NCBI RefSeq assembly: GCF_000616095.1
Contig: NZ_BAMS01000003.1
Coordinates: 310,001-374,000 of the forward strand
Length of the DNA stretch: 64,000 bases
Source of the DNA: Sneathiella glossodoripedis JCM 23214
GTDB taxonomy: Bacteria; Pseudomonadota; Alphaproteobacteria; Sneathiellales; Sneathiellaceae
Direction: 5' to 3'
Of this stretch, positions 20,302 through 30,012 are shown piece after piece (positions within the stretch are counted from its first letter, which is position 1; each line of letters starts with the position of its first letter). The notes under the pieces are model-generated. The model did not search any database and had not been told where the DNA came from. It saw nothing but the letters and a program-made list of their open reading frames with translations. The position numbers were made by a program, and so were the translations under genes.

Positions 20302-21209
20302 TAGAAATAGCCCTCCTGTTTTTTTCTTTCCATCGAACCTGACTGGTCCTTGTCGATCAGGCGGCCTTGTCTTTCCGATGTCTTGGCAACCAGCATTTCC
20401 TGAATGATTTCCGGAAGGGTCGCTGCAGTAGATTCAATTGCACCCGTTAGCGGATAACAGCCAAGCGTTCTAAATCGAACAGATTTCATTTGCGGAACTT
20501 CCCCTTCATTCAGAGGCATGCGCTCATCATCTACCATTATCAACATACCGTCCCGTTCAACCACGGGGCGTTCTTTTGCAAAATACAGCGGCACGATGGG
20601 GATGTTTTCCAGATAGATATATTGCCAAATATCCAACTCCGTCCAGTTGGATAATGGAAAGGCCCGGATGCTTTCACCTTTGCGAACCCTTGCGTTGTAA
20701 ATATTCCAGAGCTCAGGGCGCTGGTTTTTGGGGTCCCAGCGATGAGTTTCGGTTCGAAACGAGAAAATACGTTCTTTTGCCCGGGATGCCTCTTCGTCTC
20801 GGCGTGCTCCGCCAAATGCTGCATCAAATTTATAATGGTTGAGGGCCTGTTTCAGAGACTCCGTTTTCATCACATCCGTATGAAGCGCAGATCCATGAGT
20901 AAATGGGCCAATTCCTTGTTTGACGCCTTCCTCATTTATATGCACCAGAAGATCCAGATTATAATCTTTGGCAATCTGGTCACGAAAAGAAATCATCTCA
21001 CGGAATTTCCACGTCGTGTCTACATGTAATAATGGGAAGGGAATTGGCGATGGATGAAAAGCCTTGCGCGCTAGGTGTAACAGAACGGAACTGTCCTTGC
21101 CGATTGAGTATAGCATGACAGGTTTTTCAAACTCCGCAGCAACCTCGCGAAATATGTGGATGCTTTCAGCCTCAAGTTGACGCAAATGAGTAAGATGTTT
21201 TTCTATCAT
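20301..21209 (-). CDS. cysD: CysD, sulfate adenylyltransferase small subunit
   Basis: 302 aa, adenylates sulfate with the CysN GTPase. The PP-loop nucleotide motif [17 protein letters not shown] sits at about residue 36, followed by [35 protein letters not shown] and the C-terminal [12 protein letters not shown]-like tail (here [25 protein letters not shown]). It is the first gene of cysD-cysNC. The 212 bp upstream (21210-21421) is AT-rich and should hold the promoter; no clear operator was found. Downstream sulfate-reduction genes are not nearby, so PAPS may feed sulfation or assimilation elsewhere. Confidence 0.96.
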   Translation of the reverse strand: MIEKHLTHLRQLEAESIHIFREVAAEFEKPVMLYSIGKDSSVLLHLARKAFHPSPIPFPLLHVDTTWKFREMISFRDQIAKDYNLDLLVHINEEGVKQGIGPFTHGSALHTDVMKTESLKQALNHYKFDAAFGGARRDEEASRAKERIFSFRTETHRWDPKNQRPELWNIYNARVRKGESIRAFPLSNWTELDIWQYIYLENIPIVPLYFAKERPVVERDGMLIMVDDERMPLNEGEVPQMKSVRFRTLGCYPLTGAIESTAATLPEIIQEMLVAKTSERQGRLIDKDQSGSMERKKQEGYF

Positions 21210-21421
21210 AAATTAACTCTTGATTTTCGGCAGTGATTCAAATTCTCTGACTTTGAGTTAGTCTGTTTTCAGCGGAGCCACAAGCTCAAAACGTCAATTT
21301 TCACAAATATTATTGTAAAATTATGTAAATACAATAGTTAAATGTGATTTATGTCATCTCCTTGAAGAATTAATCTTGAAAAGTTCGATGGCAAAATTCG
21401 TCATAGGTTATACTATGGGTC

Positions 21422-22081
21422 TTGAAGCTGTGCGGGCAAAAATTGGGGGCAGATCGTTTGAAGGCAAAAATCCATCTTTGTCATGAGTGCGACCTGGTAC
21501 ATAAAAATACTGATTTGGTGCATGGAAGTTCCGCTCATTGCTCCAGATGTGGTGCATTATTGTATCAGAAGCAGGGGAGCGAATTCTCTGTTCCGCTGGC
21601 TTTTTCCATAGCAGGTTTCATGTTCTTTGTTCTCGCCAACATGTTTCCTATTCTGAGTTTTTCCATGCGTGGGAATACGAAGCAAAATCAGTTAATCGAT
21701 GGTGTTCTCATATTTTTGCAGACAGATTACTGGATGCTCGGCGCATTGGTGTTGTTGTTAAGTGTGATTGCACCAGTTTTAATTCTCTGTTTTCTAATAA
21801 GCCTCCTGTTGCCATTGCAGTTTGGGTTTCGGCCCCGATTTTTTGAATGGCAGCTCAAATGTTTGATTTTTCTGCGCCCTTGGGCGATGGCAGAAATCCT
21901 TCTGGTTGGCGTCATGGTTGCCTATGTAAAGCTTGGTGATTTTGCGGTGGTTCATATAGGGTTATCCCTTCTTAGTATTATCGCGATGGTGATTTGTACT
22001 TTGCTGGCTTTTGCGACGCTGGATTTCCAGGCACTTTGGCGTCGTGCTCCTTTCGCACAGCAGGAGGCTGGGTATGTCTGA
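21422..22081 (+). CDS. PqiA-type membrane protein, first copy
   Basis: Inner-membrane partner of an MCE lipid-transport system, up to 219 aa. It opens with a zinc-ribbon-like region: CHECDLVH and CSRCGALLY, followed by four hydrophobic segments (about residues 55-75, 100-125, 150-172, 175-200). No ATG fits: the frame offers TTG at 21422, 21443 or 21458 (MKAKIHLCHECDL), the last 3 nt into the GGGGG-led region, so the true start is uncertain by about 12 codons. It overlaps the next pqiA copy by 8 nt. PqiA is the inner-membrane anchor for PqiB tubes that span the periplasm. Confidence 0.85.
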   Translation: MKLCGQKLGADRLKAKIHLCHECDLVHKNTDLVHGSSAHCSRCGALLYQKQGSEFSVPLAFSIAGFMFFVLANMFPILSFSMRGNTKQNQLIDGVLIFLQTDYWMLGALVLLLSVIAPVLILCFLISLLLPLQFGFRPRFFEWQLKCLIFLRPWAMAEILLVGVMVAYVKLGDFAVVHIGLSLLSIIAMVICTLLAFATLDFQALWRRAPFAQQEAGYV

Positions 22082-22712
22082 ACTGCAAACCGGAAAAGCC
22101 ATTGGTGTAACCAGTTGCCTTGTTTGTCATTTGATTATTGATATGAACTCGGTCGGCGTTGAAACCGTGCATTGCCCCAGATGTCATAATGAGGTCTCTT
22201 TTCGAAAAAAGTATAGCATCGGCAGATGCTGGGCATATTTGAGCGCAGCTTTTATTCTTTACATTCCAGCAAATATTTTTCCTATAATGACGCTGACTTC
22301 CTTCGCCAGACAAAGCAAGGAAACTATTTTGAGCGGGATAATCCAGCTATTTCATACGGGGCAGTGGGGGATTGGGATCGTGGTTTTTATTGCCAGCGTC
22401 TTTGTGCCAATATTTAAGATTGCGGCATTGGCCTTCTTAACGCTTTCAGTTCAATTTGATTGGCAGTGGAACCCGTTTTTTAGATCCAGACTTTATCGGT
22501 TTGTGGAGTGGATTGGGCGCTGGTCCATGATCGATATTTTCATGATTTCGATATTGGTGACAATTGTAAGTTTGAAGGAACTCGCCAGTATTGAGCCGGG
22601 CGTAGGGGCAATGGCATTTGCCGCAGTTGTGGTGCTGACAATGTTGGCTTCTCGGGCATTTGACCCGCGACTGATTTGGGATAAACTTCACAGGAACCCT
22701 GATCATGTCTGA
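22074..22712 (+). CDS. pqiA: PqiA-type membrane protein, second copy
   Basis: 212 aa from ATG 22074, coupled to the preceding gene by an 8-nt overlap (ATGTCTGA). It again has two Cys pairs, CLVCHLII and CPRCHNEV, then four predicted helices (AYLSAAFILYIPANIFPIMTL; IGIVVFIASVFVPIFKIAAL; WSMIDIFMISILVTIV; AMAFAAVVVLTMLAS). In E. coli both halves of PqiA are one protein of about 417 aa; here they are two separate genes, which is common in alphaproteobacteria. It overlaps pqiB by an identical ATGTCTGA. Confidence 0.88.
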   Translation: MSELQTGKAIGVTSCLVCHLIIDMNSVGVETVHCPRCHNEVSFRKKYSIGRCWAYLSAAFILYIPANIFPIMTLTSFARQSKETILSGIIQLFHTGQWGIGIVVFIASVFVPIFKIAALAFLTLSVQFDWQWNPFFRSRLYRFVEWIGRWSMIDIFMISILVTIVSLKELASIEPGVGAMAFAAVVVLTMLASRAFDPRLIWDKLHRNPDHV

Positions 22713-24412
22713 AAAGGAAGAGTTGAGAGCGCCAAAGCCTTTGGTCAAGCAGGGATATTGGGGACTGCTCAGTATCTGGCTCATTCCGCTTCTCGCTGTC
22801 GGTATTGCAGCTTGGCTTATCCTCAAATCCTATATCAATGAAGGTCCGGAAATTTCCGTCCTGCTCTCCAGTGCGAAGGGTATTGAAGCGGGTGTCACCG
22901 AAATACGTTACAGAGATGTTGCTATCGGCACCGTGGATCGCATTGAAATCACAGATGAACTGGACGGTGCGCGCGTTTTTGTCTCCATGCAGAAGAGGGC
23001 GGAAAAATACCTCACAGATACGGCTCGCATCTGGGTAGTGTCACCTGCGATTAGTCTTGATGGCATCAAGGGGCTCGATACCTTGCTGTCTGGCTCCTAC
23101 CTTGAAATCGACCCGGGGGAGGGAGGGGAGCCTCTTCGGGAGTTTAAGGGCCTCGCCAGTCCGCCTGTTATTTCCTCCACCGTACCGGGGCGGGAATTTA
23201 TCTTGCGGGCTGAACGCCTTGGCAATGTTAAGCGCGGAACACCAGTGCTTTACAAGGGGTTGCAGGTTGGAAATATCCTGGGATATCGTCTGTCCGAAGA
23301 CAAGCAAAGTGTAGAATTGGTTACGTTTATTGAAGACCTTACAGTGCCTTGGTTCAGGAAAATACGCGCTTTTGGGATGCGGGCGGGGTTTCTGTAAATG
23401 TAACTGCCTCCGGTATTGAAGTGGGCGCTGATAGCTGCAAGCGCTCTTGTCTGGGGCAATCGAATTTTTGCCGCCAGTTTATGTGACCAACTCACCCCGT
23501 GCGGGCGAAGGACATGAATTCAAACTCTTTTCCAGTCGACAGCAGATGCTGGATTCCAGCTATACTGAGCGTAAGCGGTATGTACTGTATTTTAAAGGGT
23601 CAGTTAGTGGTTTGACCGTTGGCTCCGCGGTAGAGTTCAAGGGCATCAAAATCGGGACAGTTCAAAATATTACGCTGGAGATCCATGAAGACAGTGGTGA
23701 TTATTACATTCCGGTAGTGATAGATATCGAACCTCAACGTCTGAAGGTACACCGCCGAAGTGATGCGCTACTCAAGACCCGAATTGGTGAAGCCCTTCGC
23801 AACAAGGCAATTGGCGCATTGGTTAAAAAGGGGCTGCGTGCGCGGCTTAAATCAACAAACTTTCTCACAGGTCAGCTGATTGTTGATCTTGACCTTTTTC
23901 CGGAAAAGGAAGGCAATTATGTAGATGTACAAACATCTCTTGAACAACTTCCGACTCTGCCAACCGAGCTTGAGGAAATCACAACTTCATTGAGCCGGCT
24001 GGTTGAGAAAATTGAGGGGCTTCCCATCGAAACCCTTACAAATTCAATGGTTGCAACAGCCAAAGGGTTGGAAGCCATATTTGCAAGTGGCGAACTTTCC
24101 TCCGCCATATCGGAGGTTAAAAATGTCGCGGTCTCTGTTGGGAATGTTGTAAATAGCGTTGATCGAACCACAATTCCGCGGATAAATGAGGCCGTAATAG
24201 AGGGGCGTAATGCTTTACGGCGGGTGGATGACAGCTTGCGATCTGCAACCCATTTATTCGAAACGGCCAACGCGACGATTGCCGACGGGTCCCCTCTGAA
24301 ATATGATCTGTCGGTCATGCTGCGTGAACTCGCTGCGGCGAGCCGTTCTGTTCGGAATTTGGCCGAATTTTTAGAGCGAAATCCAAATGCACTGATTAGC
24401 GGAAAGAAATAG
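22705..24412 (+). CDS. pqiB: PqiB-family MCE protein (two frame slips, near 23362 and 23435)
   Basis: Periplasm-spanning MCE protein that forms a lipid conduit, about 569 aa after repair. One N-terminal membrane anchor (LLSIWLIPLLAVGIAAWLIL, residues 18-37) is followed by MCE domains; starts are visible at PEISVLLSSAKGIEAGVTEIRYR, GREFILRAERLGNVKRGTPVLYKG and KRYVLYFKGSVSGLTVGSAVEFKG, so three domains. The frame breaks after FRK and again after GADS. Adding one A to the run at 23359-23362 gives KNTRFWDAGGVSVNV, and one C near 23435 gives ADSLQALLSGAIEF, both expected. The C-terminus is a predicted coiled-coil-like helix (ELEEITTSLSRLVEKIEG). Pairs with the two pqiA and pqiC genes. Confidence 0.9.
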
Positions 24413-24413
24413 C

Positions 24414-25037
24414 ATGAAGAATTTTCAGGCGATGACATTTGTGCGGTGGTTGATCATGATTGGCCTGTTGCCTCTGCTGATCGCGTGCGAGGGGATCGTG
24501 GGTCCTTCAACGCCCACAGAATTCTACCGTTTGACCGCAGTTGACCTCTCAGCGCATGCTAAAGGCGCAGTGGACGGCACTGACCGGTTTATCGGGATTG
24601 GTCCCGTGTCCATTCCGGGATATGCGGATCGCCCGCAGATTGTCACCGCTGAGAAGGACGGCCGCCTGCTGGTGGACGATCTTCATCATTGGGCGGAGCC
24701 TGTTCAGGAAAATATAGAGCGGGTTTTGGTGGCCGATTTCGCATCATTAATGCGTTCAAGTCAGGTTTTTCGCTATCCGACAAATTTCACACCACCCGCG
24801 GGCAGTCTTCAGATTGAAATCGTGATCGGCGAGATGCTGAAAATGCCGGATGGCAAAATTCATCTCGAAGCGAGCTGGACCGTGAAAAATCTGGTTGATA
24901 ATCGGCTTTTGCTGCGTAATTCAATAAAATATGTTAGTAGCGATAGCGCTTCAAATTACACTCAGTATTCTGTGATTTTGAGCGGATTACTTGGGCAACT
25001 TTCCATTGATATTCTGAAAACCCTCCCAAGGGGTTGA
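24414..25037 (+). CDS. pqiC: PqiC/ABC-auxiliary outer-membrane lipoprotein
   Basis: 207 aa, begins one base after the pqiB stop, and carries a lipoprotein signal with lipobox LLIAC near residue 25. The rest follows the ABC_trans_aux (DUF330/PqiC) family: EFYRLTAVD near the N-terminus, IGIGPVSIPGYADRPQIVTAEKDGRLL-type strand, HHWAEPVQENIERVLVADFASLM, and IEIVIGEMLKMPDG. It is expected to sit in the outer membrane and dock the tip of the PqiB tube. Last gene of the pqi operon; the next frame starts within 25 nt. Confidence 0.88.
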   Translation: MKNFQAMTFVRWLIMIGLLPLLIACEGIVGPSTPTEFYRLTAVDLSAHAKGAVDGTDRFIGIGPVSIPGYADRPQIVTAEKDGRLLVDDLHHWAEPVQENIERVLVADFASLMRSSQVFRYPTNFTPPAGSLQIEIVIGEMLKMPDGKIHLEASWTVKNLVDNRLLLRNSIKYVSSDSASNYTQYSVILSGLLGQLSIDILKTLPRG

Positions 25038-25057
25038 TCAGCAACGGCGGAGCAAAC

Positions 25058-26613
25058 ATGCAAGCACCAGATGGGCATAGCAACATGAATGTATTGTTTA
25101 TCACGATTGATCAGTGGCGATATGACTGGTTGGGTGCAAATGGCAGCGATTTCGTTGAAACTCCCAATCTGGATCGATTGGCAGCTTTAGGCACAGTGTT
25201 CCAAAATCACTATACCTGCTCTGCACCGTGCGGCCCCTCCCGTGCAACCTTGCATACAGGGCTTTACCCAAGTAATCACCGCGCGATCAGCAACGGATCA
25301 CCTTTAAGCGTGTCCTTTACAAATCTGGCGAAAGAAGCGCGCAAAGGCGGGTATGAGCCGACATTGTTTGGCTATACGGATATTACGGCGGATCCCCGGC
25401 AAAAGCATCCCAACGATCCTGATTTGAAAACATACGAAGGGGTTCTCGATGGGTATTTTGTGGGCGCGCGTCTGAACGAAGCCAGCAAACCCTGGCTCGC
25501 TGATCTGATGTCCAAAGGTTATGATGTTCGCCAAGCGGGTTACGAAATTTATAATCCGGACCCAGATTTCACTCTGCCAGCGGATCGGCACATAACTTAT
25601 GCACCAGCTCGTTTTAGCGCAGCAGATAGCGAGACGGCCTGGCTCACCAACCGGGCGATTGACTTTGTAAACAGCCAGTTTGGCGATCCGTTTTTTTGCC
25701 ATGTCAGCTACTTGCGGCCTCATCCTCCTTTTATTGCGACCCCTGAATATCATGACATGTATGACCCGGCACATATGCCTGAACCGATTGATTTTGGTGA
25801 TCCGACCTCGCTGGAGGGAAAGCATCCGCTACTTGGTTTCGCACTCGGACATATTGAGCAATCCACATTTTTTATGACCGGAGACGGGCTCGCTCGCGAT
25901 CTGGATTTGCAGGCCGTCCGGCAGATACGTGCGACTTACTCAGCGCTGGTCAGTGAAGTGGATGCAAATGTGGGGCGGCTTTTGGATGCTCTTGAGCAGA
26001 GAGGGCAGTTGGATAATACCCTGATTGTGGTCACTGCTGATCATGGGGAGCAACTTGGTGATCATCACCTGTTTGGTAAACTTGGATTTTATGATCAAAG
26101 TTTTCACATCCCTCTGATTATCAAGCACCTACTCAGACGGGGCAGAAGCCGGGCGTGGTCACTGCATTTACTGAGTCTGTCGATATCATGCCAACGATCC
26201 TGCAGGTGATGGGACAGGATATTCCCTTGCAATGTGATGGTGCATCCCTATTGCCTTGGCTCAAAGGGGATACACCATCCAAATGGCGTGACGCTGTATA
26301 CTGGCTGTTTGATTTCAGGGACATAGAGCTGGCTATCCCTGAAAAGGCGCTTGGGCTCGCCCATGATGAATGCAGTTTGCTTGTCTGCCGGGATGACAGT
26401 TTCAAATATGTCCATTGTGTGAACCTGCCCCCCTTGTTGTTTGACCTGCGCAATGATCCTGAAGAGTTGCATAATCTGGCTGAAGAGCCTGATTATCAGG
26501 CTGTCCTTCTGGATTATGCGCAGAAAATGCTATCCTGGCGGATGAAAAATGAATTCGGCGCGCTGGATCATTACAAAGTCACAAGTAACGGAAAGATGGT
26601 CCTAGCCCGTTAA
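25058..26613 (+). CDS. Phosphonate monoester hydrolase / arylsulfatase family enzyme (frame slip near 26128)
   Basis: Alkaline-phosphatase-superfamily hydrolase, 518 aa after repair, cytoplasmic by the lack of a signal peptide. The formylglycine motif C-x-P-x-R is Cys58-Gly-Pro-Ser-Arg62 (SAPCGPSRATLHTG). Metal ligands include ITIDQW and TADHGEQLGDH. Segments such as ESVDIMPTIL, FDFRDIE, ECSLLVCRDDSFKYVH and LPPLLFDL follow rhizobial phosphonate monoester hydrolases closely as I remember them. The frame breaks after HIPLIIKH; adding one C to 'caccta' near 26128 gives IIKHPTQTG leading into VVTAFTESVD. Likely substrates are phosphonate or phosphate monoesters or sulfate esters. A formylglycine-generating enzyme is not in the window. 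Confidence 0.85.
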
Positions 26614-27578
26614 ATAGAAATGGGATTGGGCAGGGGCTTGCCGCTGAAAAAAGCATCAAGATTATCACAGCATTTAAACCCCATCGCATCACGTGTCTCA
26701 AAGGTTGCACTGCCGATATGCGGCAGTAAAAATACGTTATCGAGCTCTAGATAGCGTGGATCAAGATTTGGCTCATTTTCAAAAACATCCAGACCAGCCG
26801 CTGCCACTTTGCCAGATTTAAGCGCGTCTATCAGCGCTGAATCATCGACAACAGGGCCGCGTGCGGTATTCACAATAACCGCATTGTCTGGAAGCAGGTT
26901 TATACGCGCCTCATCAATCAGATGATGTGTTTCTGGTGTGAGGGGACAATTTATGGATAAAAATTGACAGTGTTTGAGCATCTGCTCAAGTGTTTCATGA
27001 TAGGTGGCCTCTTCCAGGCCTTCGGCGGTTACAGGCCGCCTGTTATGATAATGAATATTCATGTCAAAGCCACGGGCACGGCGGGCAACAGCCTGTCCAA
27101 TTCTGCCCATACCAAGAATACCCAAACTTTTTCCGCTCATATGGACGCCCAGAAACTCTGTCGACGACCAGCGACCCCATTTCCCGTCTCTGAGTGTCTT
27201 GGCGGCGGACGTTGCCTGCCGCGCTGCCCCCAGCATACATAAGAGGGCAATGTCTGCTGTTGCGTCTGTGAGCACATCAGGGGTATTACCGAGCAATATG
27301 CCTTTTTCACGGGCTGCTTGAGCATCCAGATGGTCATATCCCACTGAAAAAGTTGTGATCAGTCCAATGCTCTCTGGCAACTTTGAAATCAGCTTTGCGT
27401 CAAAAATATTGGTTGGATCGCACATAATCGCGCTAACATCGCTGGCAAGTGACAGGATTTCATCCGCTGCCATGTGGTGATCGTCTTCATTCCTGATGAT
27501 TTCAAAGCTGTCCTGCAAGCGTTTCATGACTGCAGGTGGGAATTGCCGCGTAACCAGAACCTTATGCTGCTTTGTCAT
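26610..27578 (-). CDS. D-2-hydroxyacid dehydrogenase (glyoxylate/hydroxypyruvate reductase type)
   Basis: 322 aa, NAD(P)-dependent reductase of a 2-keto acid. Catalytic set: Arg in NTARGPVVDD, Glu in FENEP, His in LPHIGSAT, the standard R-E-H triad. The nucleotide loop is LGILGMGRIGQAVARR (about residues 150-165), followed by NRR, suggesting NADP preference. Closest type is glyoxylate/hydroxypyruvate reductase (GRHPR-like); substrate not certain. Converges with the sulfatase gene (4-nt overlap of the ends) and runs into no gene downstream. It is preceded by the alpha/beta hydrolase on the same strand with a 4-nt overlap (27575-27578), so the two are probably co-transcribed. Confidence 0.9.
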   Translation of the reverse strand: MTKQHKVLVTRQFPPAVMKRLQDSFEIIRNEDDHHMAADEILSLASDVSAIMCDPTNIFDAKLISKLPESIGLITTFSVGYDHLDAQAAREKGILLGNTPDVLTDATADIALLCMLGAARQATSAAKTLRDGKWGRWSSTEFLGVHMSGKSLGILGMGRIGQAVARRARGFDMNIHYHNRRPVTAEGLEEATYHETLEQMLKHCQFLSINCPLTPETHHLIDEARINLLPDNAVIVNTARGPVVDDSALIDALKSGKVAAAGLDVFENEPNLDPRYLELDNVFLLPHIGSATFETRDAMGFKCCDNLDAFFSGKPLPNPISI

Positions 27579-28453
27579 GATCTTACCCCTTCCTCTGGCG
27601 AACCGATGACCTGTCGAACCATTTGGGCGGGTGCCGATGTGGGATCAGCGAAGGCAGACATGATGGTGAAATGATTATAGGGGTTCATGTTGATCGGGCT
27701 AAGCGATATGGGTTCCCATTTACGGTAAAGGCTTTCGCTTTGCTTTGCATATTCTGGTCCTTCTTCACTTCCGACAATTATCTGCATTTGGCCGTTGGCG
27801 GGAGCGTCCAGATATGCAGGACTGAGCTCACTTACATCCTCATTTGATAAATGCAAATCGTCCTGCAAAAAGCAGTTTGAAATCGGTTCGAGATCATAAA
27901 GACCACTGATCCCTGTTGCTGATTGCAATATTTGATCGGGTAAATCTGCTGCAAATTGGCTCCAGTCGGTCGCAAGGCACATGGCGCTGATATGCCCTCC
28001 TGCAGAATGTCCAAAGCAGTGAATATTTGCGTTATCCAGTCCCAAGCGCTCCGATTGTCTGTACAAGAAAGCGATGGATTCCCTGCATTGACGTATCAAT
28101 TCAGGCATTTGAATTGTGGGAATCAGTTCATAATCGACGACAGCTGTTGCTATTCCATAGTCGGCGAAGGAACGTGCAACAAAATAAAACAGCTCCCTGT
28201 CCAGTGCTTTCCAGTATCCCCCATGGAAAAAGACCTGCACCGGCAGGCTTTCGGTGACACCCTCAAGTGGGAATATCAGATCAAGTTTCTGGCCGGACTT
28301 TTGATCATAGGTTAGCACCTTTACATTGGGAATTTCACTGCGTGCGGTTGCGCTGAGTGCCCGCCATTCCCCCACGTAATTCTTGAAATTTTTCACTTTT
28401 GCCTGATTGTTGTATTCTCGGTCAAGATATTCCCTATCGGACATATGCTGCAT
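27575..28453 (-). CDS. Alpha/beta hydrolase, kynurenine-formamidase-like
   Basis: 292 aa from the ATG at 28453, chosen because GGGAGG lies just before it; the open frame runs on to 28531. Motifs: oxyanion HGGYW (about residue 76), nucleophile elbow GHSAGG, and a late His in NPYNHFTIM. The HGGYW plus GHSAGGH pair is typical of arylformamidase (AFMID) and related small esterases. I cannot tell a formamidase from another carboxylesterase. The gene is coupled to the D-2-hydroxyacid dehydrogenase and divergent from the maoC operon across 137 bp. Confidence 0.8.
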   Translation of the reverse strand: MQHMSDREYLDREYNNQAKVKNFKNYVGEWRALSATARSEIPNVKVLTYDQKSGQKLDLIFPLEGVTESLPVQVFFHGGYWKALDRELFYFVARSFADYGIATAVVDYELIPTIQMPELIRQCRESIAFLYRQSERLGLDNANIHCFGHSAGGHISAMCLATDWSQFAADLPDQILQSATGISGLYDLEPISNCFLQDDLHLSNEDVSELSPAYLDAPANGQMQIIVGSEEGPEYAKQSESLYRKWEPISLSPINMNPYNHFTIMSAFADPTSAPAQMVRQVIGSPEEGVRS

Positions 28454-28547
28454 TTGCCTCCCTGTATTGACGCGGGCGAGTGTAACTTCTTTGTCAGTCA
28501 AGAAAACTGTTTTTTGCTCTTTTTCTGACACTGGAAACTGTCTATCT

Positions 28548-28575
28548 TGCTAGTTGAATAAAAATAACAAGCAAA
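28548..28575 (+). promoter_or_regulatory. Imperfect palindrome before the MaoC gene
   Basis: TTGCTAGTT (28548-28556) and AACAAGCAA (28567-28575) pair at 8 of 9 positions around a 10-bp AT-rich spacer, 15 nt before the ATG at 28591. Size and position suit a TetR-type operator, and a TetR gene lies at the end of this operon. Also within the divergent gap to the alpha/beta hydrolase. Inference only. Confidence 0.35.
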
Positions 28576-28590
28576 ACCGAAGGGGAGACC

Positions 28591-29061
28591 ATGACTGGTA
28601 CAATTTCCAAAGAAGAGTTTCTGGCATCTGCAGGCACAGAATATGGACCTGGCGAATGGATGAAAATAGATCAGGACCGTATAAATAAATTCGCTGAGGC
28701 AACTGGAGACTTCCAGTTTATTCATGTGGATCCGGAAGCCGCAAAAAAAACGCCGTTTGGAACTACAATCGCGCATGGCTTTTTAAGCCTGAGCCTGCTG
28801 GCACATTTGGCGCCACAAATTACACCCAAGCCGGAAAATGTGGCGATGGGTGTGAACTATGGACTGAATAAACTGAGATTTCTAAACCCTGTGAAAGTGG
28901 ATCAGGAAGTCCGCGTAAAAAGCAAGGTGCTGGAAGTTGTTGAAAAACGCCCCGGGCAAATTCTTGTGACATCCGAAGTCACCCTTGAAATCAAAGGTGA
29001 AAAAGCTCCGGCGTTGATTGCTGAATGGCTTGGAATGACATTTTTGGCGGAAGCCGCATAA
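28591..29061 (+). CDS. MaoC-family (R)-specific enoyl-CoA hydratase
   Basis: 156 aa single-hotdog hydratase, with GGGGAGA before ATG. The catalytic motif is ATGDFQFIHVDPEAA (Asp and His, about residues 36-50), followed by PFGTTIAHGFLSLSLL, the second MaoC motif. Hydrates trans-2-enoyl-CoA to (R)-3-hydroxyacyl-CoA, or does the reverse. It is 24 nt before an SDR of the multifunctional-enzyme-2 type, so the pair could run a beta-oxidation-like cycle on an unusual acid. A TetR gene follows. Confidence 0.9.
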   Translation: MTGTISKEEFLASAGTEYGPGEWMKIDQDRINKFAEATGDFQFIHVDPEAAKKTPFGTTIAHGFLSLSLLAHLAPQITPKPENVAMGVNYGLNKLRFLNPVKVDQEVRVKSKVLEVVEKRPGQILVTSEVTLEIKGEKAPALIAEWLGMTFLAEAA

Positions 29062-29085
29062 TATTTTTTAAATACAGGAGTAACT

Positions 29086-30003
29086 ATGACTATCCGTTTT
29101 GATGGCCGTGTGGCCATTGTTACTGGCGCTGGAAATGGTCTCGGTCGATGTCATGCGATAGAACTGGCAGCCCGCGGCGCAAAAGTGGTGGTAAATGATC
29201 TTGGTGGATCCCGCGATGGTAGTGGGGCATCCAGTGATGCAGCGAAAGCAGTTGTGGCTGAAATTGAAAAAGCTGGCGGTGAAGCGATCGCAAATGGCGC
29301 GGATGTTACCAACTTCGCTCAGGTGCAGGCTATGGTTGACGAGGCCAAAGCCAAATGGGGAAGCGTCGACATTCTTGTCAATAATGCAGGCGTATTGCGT
29401 GACAGGTCATTCAATAACGTTGATTTACCTGATTTCAGCTTTGTCGTGGATGTCCATTTAATGGGTGCTGTAAACTGCACTAAAGCGGTATGGCCTTTAA
29501 TGCGGGAGCAGAATTACGGTCGCATCGTGATGACAACCTCTTCAAGTGGACTTTATGGCAATTTTGGCCAGACCAACTATGGGGCTGCCAAAATGGGCGT
29601 CATCGGGTTGATGAATACGCTTGTTCTTGAGGGGGGTAAATATGGCATTCGGGTAAATGCCCTGTCCCCTTGCGCGGCGACACGTATGACCGAAGATCTC
29701 ATGCCTGAAAACCTTCTGGAACTTCTAAAGCCAGAATCTGTGACACCAGCTTTGTTGTATCTGGTATCTGAAAATGGTCCCAACCGGACAATTCTGACGG
29801 CTGGTGCAGGCACTTATGCTCGCTCAATCGTCTACGAGACAGGTGGTATGTGGCTTAGCGAAGAAGATCAGACGCCTGAGAAAATTGCGGAAAACTGGGA
29901 AGCTATTTCTGATCCGTCGACTCAGAAAGAATATACCAGCGGTAATGATCAGACGCAGAATATGCTGACCAAAGCTGCAGAAGGCCTTGGGATCAAGCTT
30001 TAG
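29086..30003 (+). CDS. SDR dehydrogenase, (R)-3-hydroxyacyl-CoA dehydrogenase (MFE-2) type
   Basis: 305 aa, good ribosome site CAGGAG. Cofactor loop TGAGNGLGRCHA, NNAG in ILVNNAGVLRD, catalytic Ser-Tyr-Lys in TTSSSGLYGNFGQTNYGAAKMG. The N-terminus FDGRVAIVTGAGNGLGR and NDLGGSRDGSG are typical of the dehydrogenase half of peroxisomal multifunctional enzyme 2. The C-terminal 60 residues (TAGAGTYARSIVYETGG onward) match that family also. Likely oxidises (R)-3-hydroxyacyl-CoA from the upstream MaoC hydratase. Followed by a long perfect hairpin. Confidence 0.88.
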   Translation: MTIRFDGRVAIVTGAGNGLGRCHAIELAARGAKVVVNDLGGSRDGSGASSDAAKAVVAEIEKAGGEAIANGADVTNFAQVQAMVDEAKAKWGSVDILVNNAGVLRDRSFNNVDLPDFSFVVDVHLMGAVNCTKAVWPLMREQNYGRIVMTTSSSGLYGNFGQTNYGAAKMGVIGLMNTLVLEGGKYGIRVNALSPCAATRMTEDLMPENLLELLKPESVTPALLYLVSENGPNRTILTAGAGTYARSIVYETGGMWLSEEDQTPEKIAENWEAISDPSTQKEYTSGNDQTQNMLTKAAEGLGIKL

Positions 30004-30012
30004 CACCCACTA

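Noticed and set aside
29824-30006. Small minus-strand ORF at the SDR 3' end
   Set aside because: Antisense shadow of the SDR gene.
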